From: [Phialemoniopsis] sp. UDSM-2020
Lineage: Eukaryota > Ascomycota > Sordariomycetes > Thyridiales > Thyridiaceae
DNA length: 64,000 nucleotides
Direction of reading: 5' to 3'
NCBI GenBank assembly: GCA_018873225.1
Contig: JAEILZ010000009.1
Location: forward strand, 2,409,501-2,473,500
The notes beneath the pieces were generated by a model. The model saw only the letters and a list, made by a program, of their open reading frames with translations, was not told the origin of the DNA and made no database searches. Below, piece after piece: positions 10,138-23,548 of the stretch (position 1 is its first letter; every line of letters starts with the position of its first letter). The translations under genes were made by a program, and so were the position numbers.

Positions 10138-12608
10138 ATGAAGTCGCAGCTCATCGCTGTGCCGGCGCTGCTCGCCGCCTCGGCTTCTGCCGAGTGCGCG
10201 GCCGACAATTGCCTCCGCGCCTTGCGGGCGACGCAGACCCCCGGCCGCCTCGAGACCGCCCAGGCTTTCTGCGCTACCTTTACCGTGTCGTCCGTTGCAC
10301 AGACGGCTATCCCCACGTTCGCTCTCAACGGCTGCAAGGACAATCAGAATGCCCTGCTGTCGGCGCGCATCTCCAGCGCCTGCTCGTGCATTGCGACTAC
10401 CGCCTCGACCCCGGTCACACCGACGGACAAGCCCACGGGAGCTTGCGCCAGCGTCAGCAGCTCTTGGGCTGCTCAGGTGTCCGCCAGTCCGAGTGGTAAG
10501 AGGGAACACCCAAGTATTCACTGAAGCGCAAGACTGACAAATAATTCGCTCTAGCTACTCCGACTGTGGCCGCTGCCCTCGCCAACGACTGCCTCAAGTC
10601 GGTGCCCCTAGGTAAGGAGGCTGCCATTGAGCTGGTCGAAGCCATGGAGCCCTACCTCGAGTGGCAGAGCGACGCTGCCTACAAGGCCGCCCCTCCTCCA
10701 GACTACTTCTACCCAGCGTACGACATGTTCAAGGCCCTCGCCGACATCAAGAACAATCTCGAGGGCGACAAGTACGACAGCGAGTATGCCTTCCAGGCCG
10801 ACCTCTACGCCAGTGTCTTCGGCCCCGGTCACGATGGCCACTTCGTCTTCTACCCAGACCTGCTAACCAAGATCTTTGACTTCAACCGCCAGCGCTCGCT
10901 TGTCTCGGTCAGCGAGGACGGCACGTCCCTGCCGGTGATCAAGATCTACGAGGATGTCGTCTCGTCCCCGTCGACTGCCTCCGCCGTGGTCAAGATCAAC
11001 GGCATCGACGCTGCCAAGTATGTCGCGGACACCATTTTTACAGCTTCGTTCAACCAGGACGCCGACTCGGCCTACAATACCATGTTCTATGAGAAGGCCT
11101 TCCCGCCTGCTGGTGCAGGTAAGGGCTATTTTAGCGGTGGCGGTCGTATTCGGTACATTTATCAAGGTGCCAACACTACCTTCACCTTCGCCAACGGCAC
11201 CGAGGCTACTTTTGAGAATTTTGCCCGCATCAAGACCTCCCTCGCTGGCGTCACCGACGGCGCGTCCATGTACCAAAAGTTCTGCAGTCCTTCCAAGTCG
11301 GCCACCGTCATGGACAGGATCGGTGCCCCAGTCGCTGCTGCCGAGGGTGCGACCGTCGAGGGCTACCCGCCTGCTGTCATCAGCACAGAGGACGGCATCG
11401 TTTCAGGCTACTACCTTGAGGGCGAAGGGCTCGATGACGTCGCCGTCGTCGCCTTGCTAGCCTTTGAGAACGACTCGCCCAAGGAATTTCAGTCCGTGCT
11501 ACAGAACTTCTTCGCCCAGGCCGTCAAGGACGGCAAGACCAAGCTCGTTATCGACTTCCAGGCCAACGGCGGCGGCTACATCCTGCAAGGGTACGACTTC
11601 TTCCGGCAGCTGTTCCCCGACGTCGTGCAGGACGGCTACTCGCGCTGGAAGGAGAACGACGGCTTCATGGCCATCTCGCGCATCGTGTCCGACTCCGTTG
11701 CCACGCTCAACCCCAACACAAGCGCCGACTCGCAGCTTATCAACGACTACCTGTCGTGGTTCAACTGGCGCTACGACCTCGACATTGACAACCAGCCCTT
11801 TACGTCGTTCGAGGACAAGTTCGACCCGCACGTCTTCCAGAACACGCCCTACACCGACATCATGCGCTGGGACCTCAACGACCCACTCTCCACCGAGAAC
11901 TCGACGTTCGGCATGGGCATCGACATCACGGGCTACCGCTCCCTGGCAAACGCCACGGCCCCCTTCGCGCCCGAGAACATCGTGATGCTCCTCGACGGCA
12001 TGTGCGCCTCGACCTGCACCCTCGCCGCCGAAATGCTCCGCATCCAGGGCGGCGTCCCTTCCATTGCCATGGGCGGACGGCCCAAGGCCGGCCCCATCCA
12101 GGGCGTCGGCGGCATCAAGGGCGCGCAGGTCTTGCAGTGGGCCGACATCAAGTCGTACGCCGACGACGCGCTGAAGCGCGCCTCCACCGACGCCCAGCGC
12201 GCCGCGCTGTCGCGCTACTCGGACCTGCCCGTCAACCGCTCCACGGCGGCGGCCGCCAACGTGCGCGACCAGATCCTGCGCGAGAATGTGGAGGACGGCC
12301 TGCCGGCGCAGTTCGTTGCCGAGGAGGCGGACTGCCGCCTGTACTGGACCGAGGCTATGGTCGGCGACGTGCGCGAGGTGTGGAAGGCGGCGGCCACGGC
12401 GGCGTTCAAGGGCGGCAAGTGTGCGCACGGCGAGATCAAGCGCAGTGCCAAGAGGGCTGAGGAGAGGGCTGCTGAGGTGGCGAGGCGGTTTGTGCCCGCC
12501 GGGCGGGAGATTGTCAAGGGGGATAAGAGGTTGCGGAGGAGGCTTGAGGTGCCGGTCGAGGAGGTGCAGAGCTTCTTGGCTAAGCATGAGCTTATGGCTA
12601 TTCCTTGA
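10138..12608 (+). CDS. Secreted S41-family (tail-specific/CPAF-like) serine peptidase
   Basis: Two exons, 10138-10495 and 10555-12608, with a 59-nt intron (GTAAGA to CTCTAG). The joined protein has 803 residues. A signal peptide (MKSQLIAVPALLAASASAE) is followed by a Cys-rich N-terminal module of about 100 residues (CAADNCLRAL, then FC, GC, CSC), then a Ser/Thr-rich linker. The S41 region includes LVIDFQANGGGYILQGYDFFRQLF and, near residue 603, LLDGMCASTCTLAAEM, which should carry the nucleophilic Ser. This is the layout of the fungal S41 family to which UstP of the ustiloxin cluster belongs. The tail is basic and helical (KRSAKRAEERAAEVARR). Family call is firm; the precise substrate is unknown. 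The GC-rich coding strand creates long antisense frames that are not genes. Confidence 0.88.
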
Positions 12609-13673
12609 GCGGACCGCGGCTCTGGGTAGGGGTGGGGACGAGGGAATGGTTGAGATTAATGGATATGGTTTCTGGTATATAGTTTCAAAAGGAGACATTT
12701 ACGATCACTGCTCTTTTTAACGTTTCTAAGGATTGCATCTATGTATCTTCCCACTGTTGCACGTAATGCAAGAAGAAACGGCGACGCGGGAGCGGCGGGC
12801 TAATGTGGGAGGGAAACCATTTTCAGCATTCAGAGCCTTGCGGTTGGTCAGAATTAACCGCAAATGTAGCTAAAGTATCACCGCAGAAGGCATGCCGACA
12901 GAAGAAAAGTGTTGCAGGCCAATTTTGACAGTGGCTAGAGTTAAATCTTCGAGAGTGCATGACATTGGATTTGCGTTGCTAAGCCGCAGTCTCATCTCGT
13001 AATTCGAGACCACTTGGCCCATCCTCATGTGTTGGCAATAACAGGCCGCTTGGAGCCTACATTATTCAAATGTCAATTTCGGGATTCTAAAGCACCTAAA
13101 CAGTCCAGATACTGTTGCTGATTAGGATGTGCGAGATTGACTTGATCAGAGGTACTATGTATACTGAAGGATTTATGCTTTTTGACACAAACACGGTTGG
13201 GCTGGAGTGAGACCAAACTGTATTCTGCATTTCTCTTTTCCTTTTTCAGGTTCCTCACTTCCATTTGCCTCAATGAGCCAAAAGTCGTTCAGTGGTAAAA
13301 AGAAATTTAGACCTCAGTCCCTTATTCATCGTTTCTGCTTGCAGGCCATTAACGTTTCCCCATCGTCTTCAGTCATCCTGTTGCTTTTGCCTCAGCTGTC
13401 AATAAATAAGTGGGCCCAATCAGGCTCCTCAAGCAGGAAAGAAACCTATCTGCTGCTTCCTGACGCCCCCTGGCCAAGAAATTGATCTCCTAGAAATCCT
13501 CAACTACATTTCAGCTCTGCCAGAAAACTTTCATCATCTCTGACATCAATCTGAGGAAGTTCTCAAGTTCAGGACGCCTTGAGCGCCCTTGTACCAATAC
13601 TGTTGCTACACACTTATCCCCTGCCCATCTCATCACACTACGACTACATCGAAGAGAGACACCTGCCGCCACC
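12609..13673. other. Intergenic region
   Basis: The 3' flank of the S41 gene and the upstream region of the giant gene. No frame here has a domain or convincing start. The 150 bp before 13674 are C/T-rich with a CACC ATG G start context, which fits a core promoter and leader. Confidence 0.5.
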
Positions 13674-16600
13674 ATGGATCGCTCTTTGGAGCAGGTCGTC
13701 TCTTTGAATGAAGCCGCCTACCTTCTTCATCACGTTTTCCTTCCCCCAAAAGTACCTCAGCACGACGATTTTAGCCCAGATATGAACAAAACTCTTCTCA
13801 GAGCTACCATCCAGTGCCTCGCACATTTCAAATCTTGCCTTTCAGATGAGCAAGCCCAGCAGCAAATCGATCTTGCCATTGTTGCTATCTCGAACCTTGA
13901 GTATGTGCAGCAGAATTTGAAGAATTCAACGCAGCTCAGCGTCGAGAAACTTGATCAAGCCTTGCAGGATCTTCCTTCAAAGGGTGAGCCACTCATTAGA
14001 TCTCTTAGACAAGCACATAAACTGACTTATTAACTAGGTGGGTGCATTCCACTCCATATACAGGCGCAAAACGCCGGGGTTCTCGTCAGCAAAATCGACG
14101 AAAATGTCCACTTTGAGATGTTCGAGCTCTCCCCGAGCAACCAGGCCGTCTATGAAGTCAAAGGCCGTATTCGTCGCTCATTCCCCGCATGTGCCGTCTC
14201 CTTGAAGATCCAGGACTTCGGCAAATCCGATCTACGAACCGTTCTAGTGTCGACACTCGCGACAATGAGCAATCAGTCCGCCAATGGTACTTTATCCCAG
14301 GCCAAGAAAAAAGGCAAGATGCACGATGAGGACCGAGACACTGTGCACCCCAAGATGGTCACTGAGCTCTTCCAGTCCTTTCTCCTCGCCATTGGAGAGC
14401 CGGTGCAGACTTCCATCATCAACAAGAATACTCGTGAGGAGGTCTTTTGGAATGCCTCGAGATCTCCTTGGCACAGGTCCCCACTGTGGCTTCTCATTCG
14501 CGTCACCTTGCAATTGACGCTCTCCAGGGCGGCGAGTGCTCAAGGCTCTGAGTCAATGTGTCTTTACAAGCCTTTCATGGTCCACTTCATGGCAAGCATC
14601 CTTCTGGCATGCCAGAATCGCGGACTCGAGAATGACTTCTTGCACGCGATGAACTGCAAAGTGGCACGGCGATTGCGGAAATTGGCCTCAGACACTGAAG
14701 CTCGATCTCTCTGCTTCATACACACGGTTATGCGCAAAACTAACGCATTGTTACTCGACCGACGGGAGACCATTCAGAAGACACTCGACGGTGATTCGAA
14801 GAACATGTCGCCACTAAAGAACATACGTGCCAAGTCGCATTGTCTAATGAAGCTTTCTGCCATGGACGCCTTCATCGCCTCGATCTCGAAACGGTCAAAA
14901 CTGGTCAACGCAAACAGATTCTCTCCGACGTCAACTCTATCGTTGGGAGAATCGGCCGACTTTCCAGCTTCACTTCCTGACATTGGAGATAACACGGTGC
15001 TTGACCTGGCTATTCTCGAGGATTGGGTCGCCAACCATCTTCAATCTTGGCTCGCCTCCCATGACTCTGATATCCACACTACCGGGGCAATTCGGGCCTT
15101 TGTTGAAGGTTACCACCGTATTGCTAAAAGGCTATACACTGGCAACCCCGAGGCAATGTCAATCATGGCCCTCACGATCGTCGAATTGTGGGTAGCTGCC
15201 GACATATCTGCTGTTAAGGTCTGTGCTCTATTGAAGCAGTACAGCCCTCTGATTCCTCATGAGCTGCTACAGAACTTGCTGTTGCCCAAGAAGTCCCAGA
15301 TACGTCGACTCCTTCGTGCTGAGTCCTACATCGCATCCCGCAGTGCAGCGTACTCGTCGATATTCACGTCCTTCGGCAAATATGACTCCTTCTCAGTTCG
15401 CTATTTTGCTCAATCGTCTCCTCACCAAGAGTTGAAGGCCAAAATTGAAGCCAAGGCGGAAATAGAGAAGCAGGAGAAGATCGCTGAGCTGGCACGACAG
15501 AAGCAAGAGTATGAGCGTCTGATGGGCTTGTACTATGAGGCCAACTGCGAGTATCAGCGGACGTACAATTACCGAGATGGGAGTTACTCGTCGGAGCACT
15601 CAGGATCATGCCACAAATGCGCTTACCAGAAACGGGCAAACTCTCTCGCGATTGACATTCATGAGTGGCCGCTGCCGTCCAATCCACATGAAGCGGCTGC
15701 CACTGTCTTTGAGCTACTGGTTCCTGCTTCCTTTGGTCATTGGCGAGACTTGACCATGTATGTACGGCATGATGTGCTGTCGATGAGGTATACAGTCAGA
15801 TCGTCTCCGCGAGCTTCGTTCCGTTTGCCGACATACCCAGCTTTGCAGTCCTACTTTACTTCCTTCGTCTCACAACAGGATGGAAAGGTCACCTCCCTGC
15901 CTCCACGTAGTCAGCGCATCTTGCCGCTGTCTGAGGACAAACCGCACACGGCCACACACCGCAAGTCCCTGAAAGTTATCACTGCAACGAAGTCCAATGT
16001 GTGTCTTCAGAATGGGCTTCACTACCATTATCTAGACGATGGACTGGGTATCTTTGTGAGCGATCTGGAGAAGTCGGAGACGTTCTACGCGGAGTACACC
16101 TACGAGCTTCCGGCGCGATCGTCTACACTCCAAGATTTTCTCCTCCGCCCGGCAGAGCAGCCAAGCGGGCCTTCGCCAAACACAGTCATTGCCACACAGT
16201 CACAGTGCCCGGAGCACATGACGCTGGAGCAGTACAAGGCTCTGTGCTCGCTACCACTCGGATTCCGTATTCAGTGGCAGAACATCCTGGTGCAGCTCAA
16301 GGCGCCCTCAGTGGACTTTGCGGAGGAAGAGACTATCCTTATCGTGCTTCAGTGCATCCACCAAACAGGACCTGCTTCCAGCGAGGACGTACTGAGGGAT
16401 GGACACGCGATTGTTGATGACCCGAGGTTCGCTGGAAAGCTTCTAGACGGTCTACACGAGTCGCTGCAGAGGCTGAAGGAGAATTGGCAATCCGCACGAG
16501 CCGTGAGCATCTTCATAGCGCTTGCAGCCAGGGTGCTCTCGCTGTCGTCATCTGCTACAGTGCAAGAACGCTGCTTGGCCTTTCTGGAGGAGGCACGTGC

Positions 16601-19600
16601 CATTGCATTTGGATGGGTATGCTTGCTCAAGGAGAAAGCATCCCTCGCAGCTGAGGACAGCGCGAGGAAAGACTTTCGGGCTAAGGCCACTGAGATTGCA
16701 CTCATCAGCGTCGGAACCTTTGACATTGATGAGTCCCATCTTTTGACTGTCCTCGAAGCCGAGCCCGCAGCATCTATTTTGCTGCAGTGTTCGATCGCGA
16801 TACAGGAGAATACACATGTCTCTGCCAAGTCTTCGAATCTGTTGGAGTCGCTTCTTCGTTGGCGCTGGAAGCGCGCGATGTTTCGATCCTATCCGATGTT
16901 CATATACAATATCGTGGGCCAGAAGAGCCGAGCACTTGACGACGCAATCGCAAAGTGCTGGGCAGCATACAAGGTCTGTCCTTCCTGGAGTACCGTCTCT
17001 GAAAAACACGACTATTGGCTGGCTGGTCAGACCTCATGCGGGCAAGATGGCGCAATCCCGGTGCACTACAACCTTCTCACTGGAGAGTTACTTGTCAACG
17101 GTTTACCCCTGGCTCGTCTCCCTGCTGAGTATGAGCGTGACCCCATGTATCGCCATCTGTTTGGTACCTCGACGATTGAGGTCATGCCCACTACCGTTCC
17201 CGGGATGTCATTCTCGGGTAGGAAGGCGTTCTTCGGCTACACACTGCAATTCGGTAGGCAGTCGGATAATTCTTCGCAAGAGGACTTCCTTATTCAAGGC
17301 CAGAAAGATGGGCACGTTTACGACCTTGTCCCACGCCGGCTTCTGAAAGGCCTCTTCCCGACACGTTTTGTTGAAGAATACATACATTGGTACCACCATG
17401 AGAGGCAATGCATCCGGTTCCGCCCCTTGTGTGACCCTTGGGGTCGACGATGCCATTCCACTGGAACCGATTCTATCGAAGGTGGCTCTGCAGGCATCTG
17501 GACAATGTTGAAGTCGTCGGACACACAAGATCAATGGCAACTTTCGAAGGGCGATCTGTACCTCGTAAATGTCAAAAGCTCCACTGCGAACACGATCGCG
17601 AGTATCCTGTCTCCAATCGAGGATCCCTTGTCTCTACACACGATTTACCATGCGTCCACACGATGTGTGGAGGTGTTAGTTCCGAGGCTGGAGATGGGTT
17701 TCTTCCTCATCGCTGGGACAGCACTGCTCAGGTCTTGCCAGTTCCGGGGCATGGTCATTGATGAGAGTCAATCCATCGGAACGCTTGTCGGTCTCAAGAG
17801 TCGCCTGATCCTGCGGCCTCTCAAAGGCACCGGTCGTCGTATGCTGCTTGTGCCTGGAGATAACATCTCATACGCAAAACAGGACGACCACATTGCTGTC
17901 AAGTTGAACAAGAGAGACCCTGCGAGAGCTTACACTTACCAGATCGATGACCAATTGGGTCGACTGGTTGATGACGGCAGCATCTACAGCAAGCTGGTTC
18001 TGTGCTACCTCCATGCTCTCACATCGTTCTGTCTCCCCGACAAGCTCACCGACAACACTGGAACTGAGCAGGCACTGACGATTCTTCGCTCCGCTGGCTT
18101 GCGTTCCTTCCACAGACTGGCTGCGACAGAAATAGCCATGCTAGCTCACATATCTAGTCTTTCGCCGTCTAGAGACTTTTACCCACAGCACGAGCGCGTC
18201 ATGCAGCAAGTTAACTGGTCATCGAGGCTCGGGTTTTTGGCTCAGCATGGCGACTTTCACGAGCTCGTGAAGGACATCTTCAATCAGGCGAGCCAGTCAG
18301 ACTTCTTTTACGACAAGCCCGTGGCTCTCCCTCAGCTCGCCTACGTACAGCCAACTCTTGCGGCCAGGGACAAGATCCGAGCCTCGACATTCCGTGTCGC
18401 GGGCTTTGGCGCTGAAGCTCATACGCATGCCTACGACATGTCCCCACGCCCAAGAGATCGGGACTTGATGTCCTCAGCGGGCTTGCGAGCACATGCAATT
18501 GCTCACACAGTGTTCCGAGACCGCCCCTTACTTCACAAGAAAGCCCCAGACAACCTCAAATCGCATTTGTGGAGCTATGTCAGGGGCGCTTCCGAGGTTT
18601 CCGGCAGCAGAAAGCTGCCACACAAGATACAGTATGACGCTGTGCTGCTCGACGACTCACGCGACATAATCCCGGCCTGCTGGATTGCCATCCAGCAGGC
18701 GCTCTCTCGAGATCAACCTATGATCAGCAAGTACCACGTGATGATGTGGCTTGCGACTATCGCTTTCTCGGGCGATGTAGACATGACTGTGCTCCAGGTG
18801 CTAGCCATGTTGTTCATCGCGAGGCATTCAAGCCAGATAGTCGCGCCAATTGGTGATGCCTTCCAGCTACAAGAGGGAACCACACCGCATCTCCCGCTCT
18901 TCTCATCAAGGCTCGGGGGAGCCCTCAAAGAGCTGGCACAGTCTCCTGAAGCGCACCTATCTGGATATCACAACGAGAGCTACAGGTCGCTGCAATCTCG
19001 GAAGCAGAGCCTGTACAAACAGAACCAGAATCTCGCGGTCAAAGCTTACTTTGAGCTATTACAGCCACAGTGGCCTTGCCAAACACCCAATGCGCCGGAA
19101 CAACAGACAGGGAATTGGCCTTCCTACCTTATCGCTAAGACCGTATTGAAGCAGGCCAGAGCCAACTTTGCCTCATGGTTCCGCAACCGTGCATTCGACG
19201 AGTATCTATCTCAGATCACCCAGATTATCCCCAGAGAGGTCGAGCATGTTCAGATCTCATCAGGGGTACTCAGCCGCGGCGATTGGGTCGACGAGAGTAT
19301 TAGCGGGTTCATCAGCAATGACGCTGTATTTGACAGTCCGACTAAAACAATCCCCAATTCGTGCTACTGGGACAGAAAGAGCCTGAAGTCGTTTCTCCGC
19401 CCAGGCCTCGAAGTTGAGGCTCCAAAGACCAACGTCGCGCCTTTGATCACGAGACTTGCGACCAAAGCCGAGTCTCCTTTTGAGAAGGAGTATGTTAAGG
19501 ATCTTGAGAACAGTGCACTCACGTTGAAAGACCGCACGGGCACTCTGAGATTGGCAGTGCCGAATGGGACCAGCCTCAGATTCAATATCGAAGAGCATCT

Positions 19601-22600
19601 CAGCGACTGCAAGGAGCGTGTTGAGACTTTGTATGCATTGATGGTCACGAGTATCACCAGAGCTACGGATGTCGACAAACGGCAGATCACTGTCCCAGAT
19701 ATCTACCAGCTACCCAGACTTTCACCAGTGTTCTTCCTGGAACGCTTAAATCGCAAACTATGGGAGAGGACTCCCGAGGGCTGGAAAGACTGCATCTTGG
19801 AGTACGCCAAGGCCTTGGCTGACCTGCAGAGGGCAGAGAGGTTGCTAGCCTTGGTCAACGATGAGGCCGCTCTTGTCAAGGAGCTAGCAAATCCAGGGCA
19901 TGAGAACTGGGATCCTCGCGATCACCCGGAAACTCTCCTCTTGGAGGTCGAGAGTGGTATCCTGATCCGCAAGGTTCAAGAGGAGATCTCTGCGCAGATG
20001 AGAGCCCCTCCTGACGGAAAAAATGCGGTGATGCAGCTCAACATGGGCGAGGGAAAGTCTTCTGTTATCGTGCCGATGGTGGCCACGGCACTGGCAGACG
20101 GCACCCGGATCGTCCGAGTCATCGTCGCCAAGGCTCAAGCCAAGCAGATGTTCCAGATGCTGACCTCGAAGCTTGGCGGCCTCTTGAACAGGAGGATCTA
20201 CCACATGCCCTTCTCTCGTGCTGTCAGGGTCGATGCATACGAGGCGAATGAGATTCTCAGTATTCACCAGGAATGCATGGCCAACGGTGGAGTACTGCTC
20301 GTACAACCGGAGCATATCCTCTCGTTCAAACTGATGGGCATTGAGAAGACCCTCGCGGGCAACACGTCCTCGGCAGAGGGAATCCTTCGAACTCAGAGAC
20401 TACTCGAAAATAATGCCAGAGACATTGTAGATGAGAGCGACGAAAACTTCAGCGTCAAGTTCGAGCTTGTCTACACCATGGGAACGCAGCAACCGACTGA
20501 CCATAGCCCTGAGCGGTGGGTGGTCATTCACGAGGTGTTGAGCATCCTTCAGTCACTGGTACCAACCACCAAGGCATCGTTTCCACTTCAAGTAGAGGTA
20601 TCAGAATGTTGTCCTGGAAGCTTTCCTCGCACCAGGGTCCTCAGACCGGATGTGATGGATTCCCTGCTTTCTCTGGTGGCTGATCGGGTTTGCGTCGGCG
20701 GACTCATGGGCCTTACAATCCCTTCCGAGTCTGAAGAGTACCGGTCGGCAGTCCTGAGGTACATCAGCAAACAGGAGCTCGAGCAGAGTGACATCGATGC
20801 AGTGGAGAAAGGCGGACCAGCAGGTTTCTGGGCCGATAAATACAACAATATCCTGCTGCTTCGAGGCCTCATTGCGGGTGGAGTATTGCAGTTTGTGTTC
20901 TGCAACAAGCGCTGGCGAGTCGACTACGGTCTTGATGCTTTGCGGCAGCCCCAGACAAGGCTCGCTGTTCCTTACCGAGCCAAGGACAACCCATCCGCTC
21001 GGTCCGAATTCAGTCATCCTGACGTAGTCATACTTCTGACATCGCTGAGTTACTACTACGGCGGGCTGGACGACCATTGCATGTTCCTTGCTTTCCATCA
21101 CCTGATGGAGTCCGATCAGGCACCCCTCGAATACCAGATGTGGGTGAAGGACTCGAACGAACTTCCACTCGCATTCACGCAACTTAGTGGGATCAACCTT
21201 GAGGACCGTCATCAATGCGTCGACCAGGTGTTCCCCTGTTTACGAAACGGCACGAGCGTGGTTGATTACTTCTTGTCTCACATCGTCTTCCCGAAGGAGA
21301 TGAAAGAGTTCCCTCATAAACTCTCTACTTCTGGCTGGGACATTGCAGAGACAAAGACCCACCCGACCACAGGCTTCAGTGGCACGAAAGATTCGCGCAA
21401 TGTGCTTCCGCTTTCAATAGATCACCTCGATCTTCCAGAACAGCGACATACCAACGCACTGGTGCTGGAGTATCTCCTCCAGCCGGAGAACTCGATCACT
21501 CTCATGAAGCCTCGCGGCGAAGGGTCTGGCACCGATGCAGAGAGGCTTCTGACAATGATCACTGAAATGAATCCGCCGGTGCGGGTCGTGCTCGACGTCG
21601 GAGCTCAAATCCTGGAACTGAACAACTTGGAGGTCGCCCGTGCGTGGCTGAGGATGCTTCCAGACGACGAGAAAACACAGGCCGTTGTTTTTTTCGACGA
21701 CCATGACAACATCTGTGTTGTGGATCGCAAGGGAGGTATTCAGACATTGCAGACCTCCCCTTTTGCTTCCCACCTAGACGTCTGCCTCGTTTTCTTGGAC
21801 GAGGCCCACACTCGCGGAACCGACTTGAAGCTACCGCGGGACTACCGTGCGGCAGTGACTCTGGGAGCAAACCTCACGAAGGATAGGCTCGTGCAGGGTA
21901 AGTCATCAACGATCTTTATTCACTAGGTACTCAATTGCTAACACATCAGCAGCGTGCATGAGAATGAGACAGCTCGGTCACGGCCAGTCTGTTGTATTTT
22001 GCATACCCGAAGAGATCAAGACCAAGATCCAGATGCGGACATCTTCGACAGCCATTAGCGTCCTCGATATCTTGGAATGGGCTATTTTCGAGACCTGGAT
22101 CGATGCGCGTCGAAGCATGCCACTCTGGGCGGTGCAGGGAAGACGCCACAAGTATCACGCAGCATTGTGGGCTGGTGCTCGAGCGGAGAGCAAGTTCGAG
22201 ATGACGCAAGACCTTGCCAAGGATTTCCTCGATGACGAGGCGCTTTCCATTGAGGACCGGTATACGCCGGTCCTAGCAGATGACGACTCAAAAGATAAGG
22301 ATGACTCGGGCGACGGAGACGAAGACGACTCTGAAGCTGGCTTGAAGGACGTCTCGAATGACGCCTCGGATGACGGCTCGCAAGATGTTTCAGACGACGA
22401 AGACGAGGAAGATCTTATCGCAGAGCGATGCCGCGAGTTCAATGCACTTGATCACAGGTCGGCCACAATGCAGGAGGAACAGGAGCGCGAGCTTGCTCCC
22501 GAGATCGAACAAGAGCGACACGTCCAGAGACCACCGCCTGCAACGCCAGAGCCGCACTCCATCCATCCCGATGTCCGCAGTTTCGTGACAAAGGGAACGC

Positions 22601-23249
22601 TCGTCGCCAAGTCCAATGCGTACATGCCAGCATTCGGAGCGCTACGTGACACCACCGCCGCAAAACACTTCAACCCAAGCAGATTCCCCGGAGGCGTACT
22701 CGTCACCCGCGACTTCTCGCGCACTGTGCAACCCGAAGGCACCTCGTTCAAGATGGACTCGTACCAACGCTCCGTGCAATGGATTCTGACGACCCAACTT
22801 GATGATCCTCAGACGAGTGGCCCTCGCCAGGAGGTGCTTATGGTCATCAGTCCCTTCGAAGCGAATGAACTTCTGCCCATCATCAAGAAGAGCACGGTCG
22901 TGTCGCTGGATCTGTACGCACCGCGCCCGAACCTCGGGTACTCTCCCCTGGATGGCTTGACTCTCTACACTGTTCCCGTCGTTCGGCAACAGCCGATCCA
23001 CTGTCCTTTCATCATCGGTTGAACCTGTTCTCTGGCCAACTGTACGCCAACTCCTTTCAAGAGTACCAAGAGATCTGCGCATTCGTCAAGGACTTATCGC
23101 GACAGCATGGAGATGCGGAGAAGATCAGCAGTGCGACCTTCCTCAAGGTCCTGATGACCAAGATCCGCCGGAACTGTGACAGCATCGACAAGACGCACAT
23201 GGGGTGCATCTTGAATGGTCGATTGCTTCGTGAGTCGGACTTTGAGTAG
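13674..23249 (+). CDS. Giant DUF6606/DUF3638/DUF3645 protein (ubiquitin thioesterase-like), with an internal frame break
   Basis: Exons 13674-13983, 14038-21897 and 21953 onward. The introns (13984-14037 and 21898-21952) are clear and in phase. The product would be about 3155 residues. The N-terminus (EAAYLLHHVFLPPKVPQ) is the DUF6606 start. Near residue 2105, QLNMGEGKSSVIVPM is the DUF3638 P-loop-like motif. Near 2690, VFLDEAHTRGTDLKLPRDYRAAVT resembles the DUF3645 helicase-like motif. Fungal members are often annotated as ubiquitinyl hydrolases, but the chemistry is not well established. An acidic Asp/Ser-rich linker lies at 22281-22430. After LYTVP at about 22975, the frame runs to a stop at 23022. 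The conserved-looking end (LNLFSGQLYANSFQEY to LLRESDFE) continues one base out of phase to 23249. No in-phase intron explains this, so the locus is frameshifted or contains a sequencing error. Confidence 0.88.
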
Positions 23250-23548
23250 GAGAAGAGCTTCTTGATGTCAGAAAATAGCTGCAACACATTGCTGAGTCTT
23301 TGATACTTTGTAAAAACATGTTACACGCAAATTTGTGTCTAGTAATCATTTACGCCACGCTGTTCGATGCAGGCTATGATGAGTCGTGAAGTTGATGCTG
23401 ATATCGATATTATCGAGGATAGAGTACATGTTGAAGTCTCGTTGCGCCGCGCCATGCCATCCCAGTGACCCTGTTAGGGCGATGATGTGTACCACTTCAA
23501 GGCTATAAAATGCAGTAATTATTCATACTTTAGTCGCAGCGATCCTTC
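23250..23548. other. Convergent 3' intergenic region
   Basis: Lies between the 3' end of the giant gene and the 3' end of a minus-strand secreted-protein remnant. No gene or repeat is recognised. Confidence 0.5.

Noticed and set aside
11499..12698. 399-codon minus-strand frame
   Set aside because: Antisense to the S41 peptidase; produced by GC-rich third positions, with no domain and a low-complexity Arg/Val/Gly composition.
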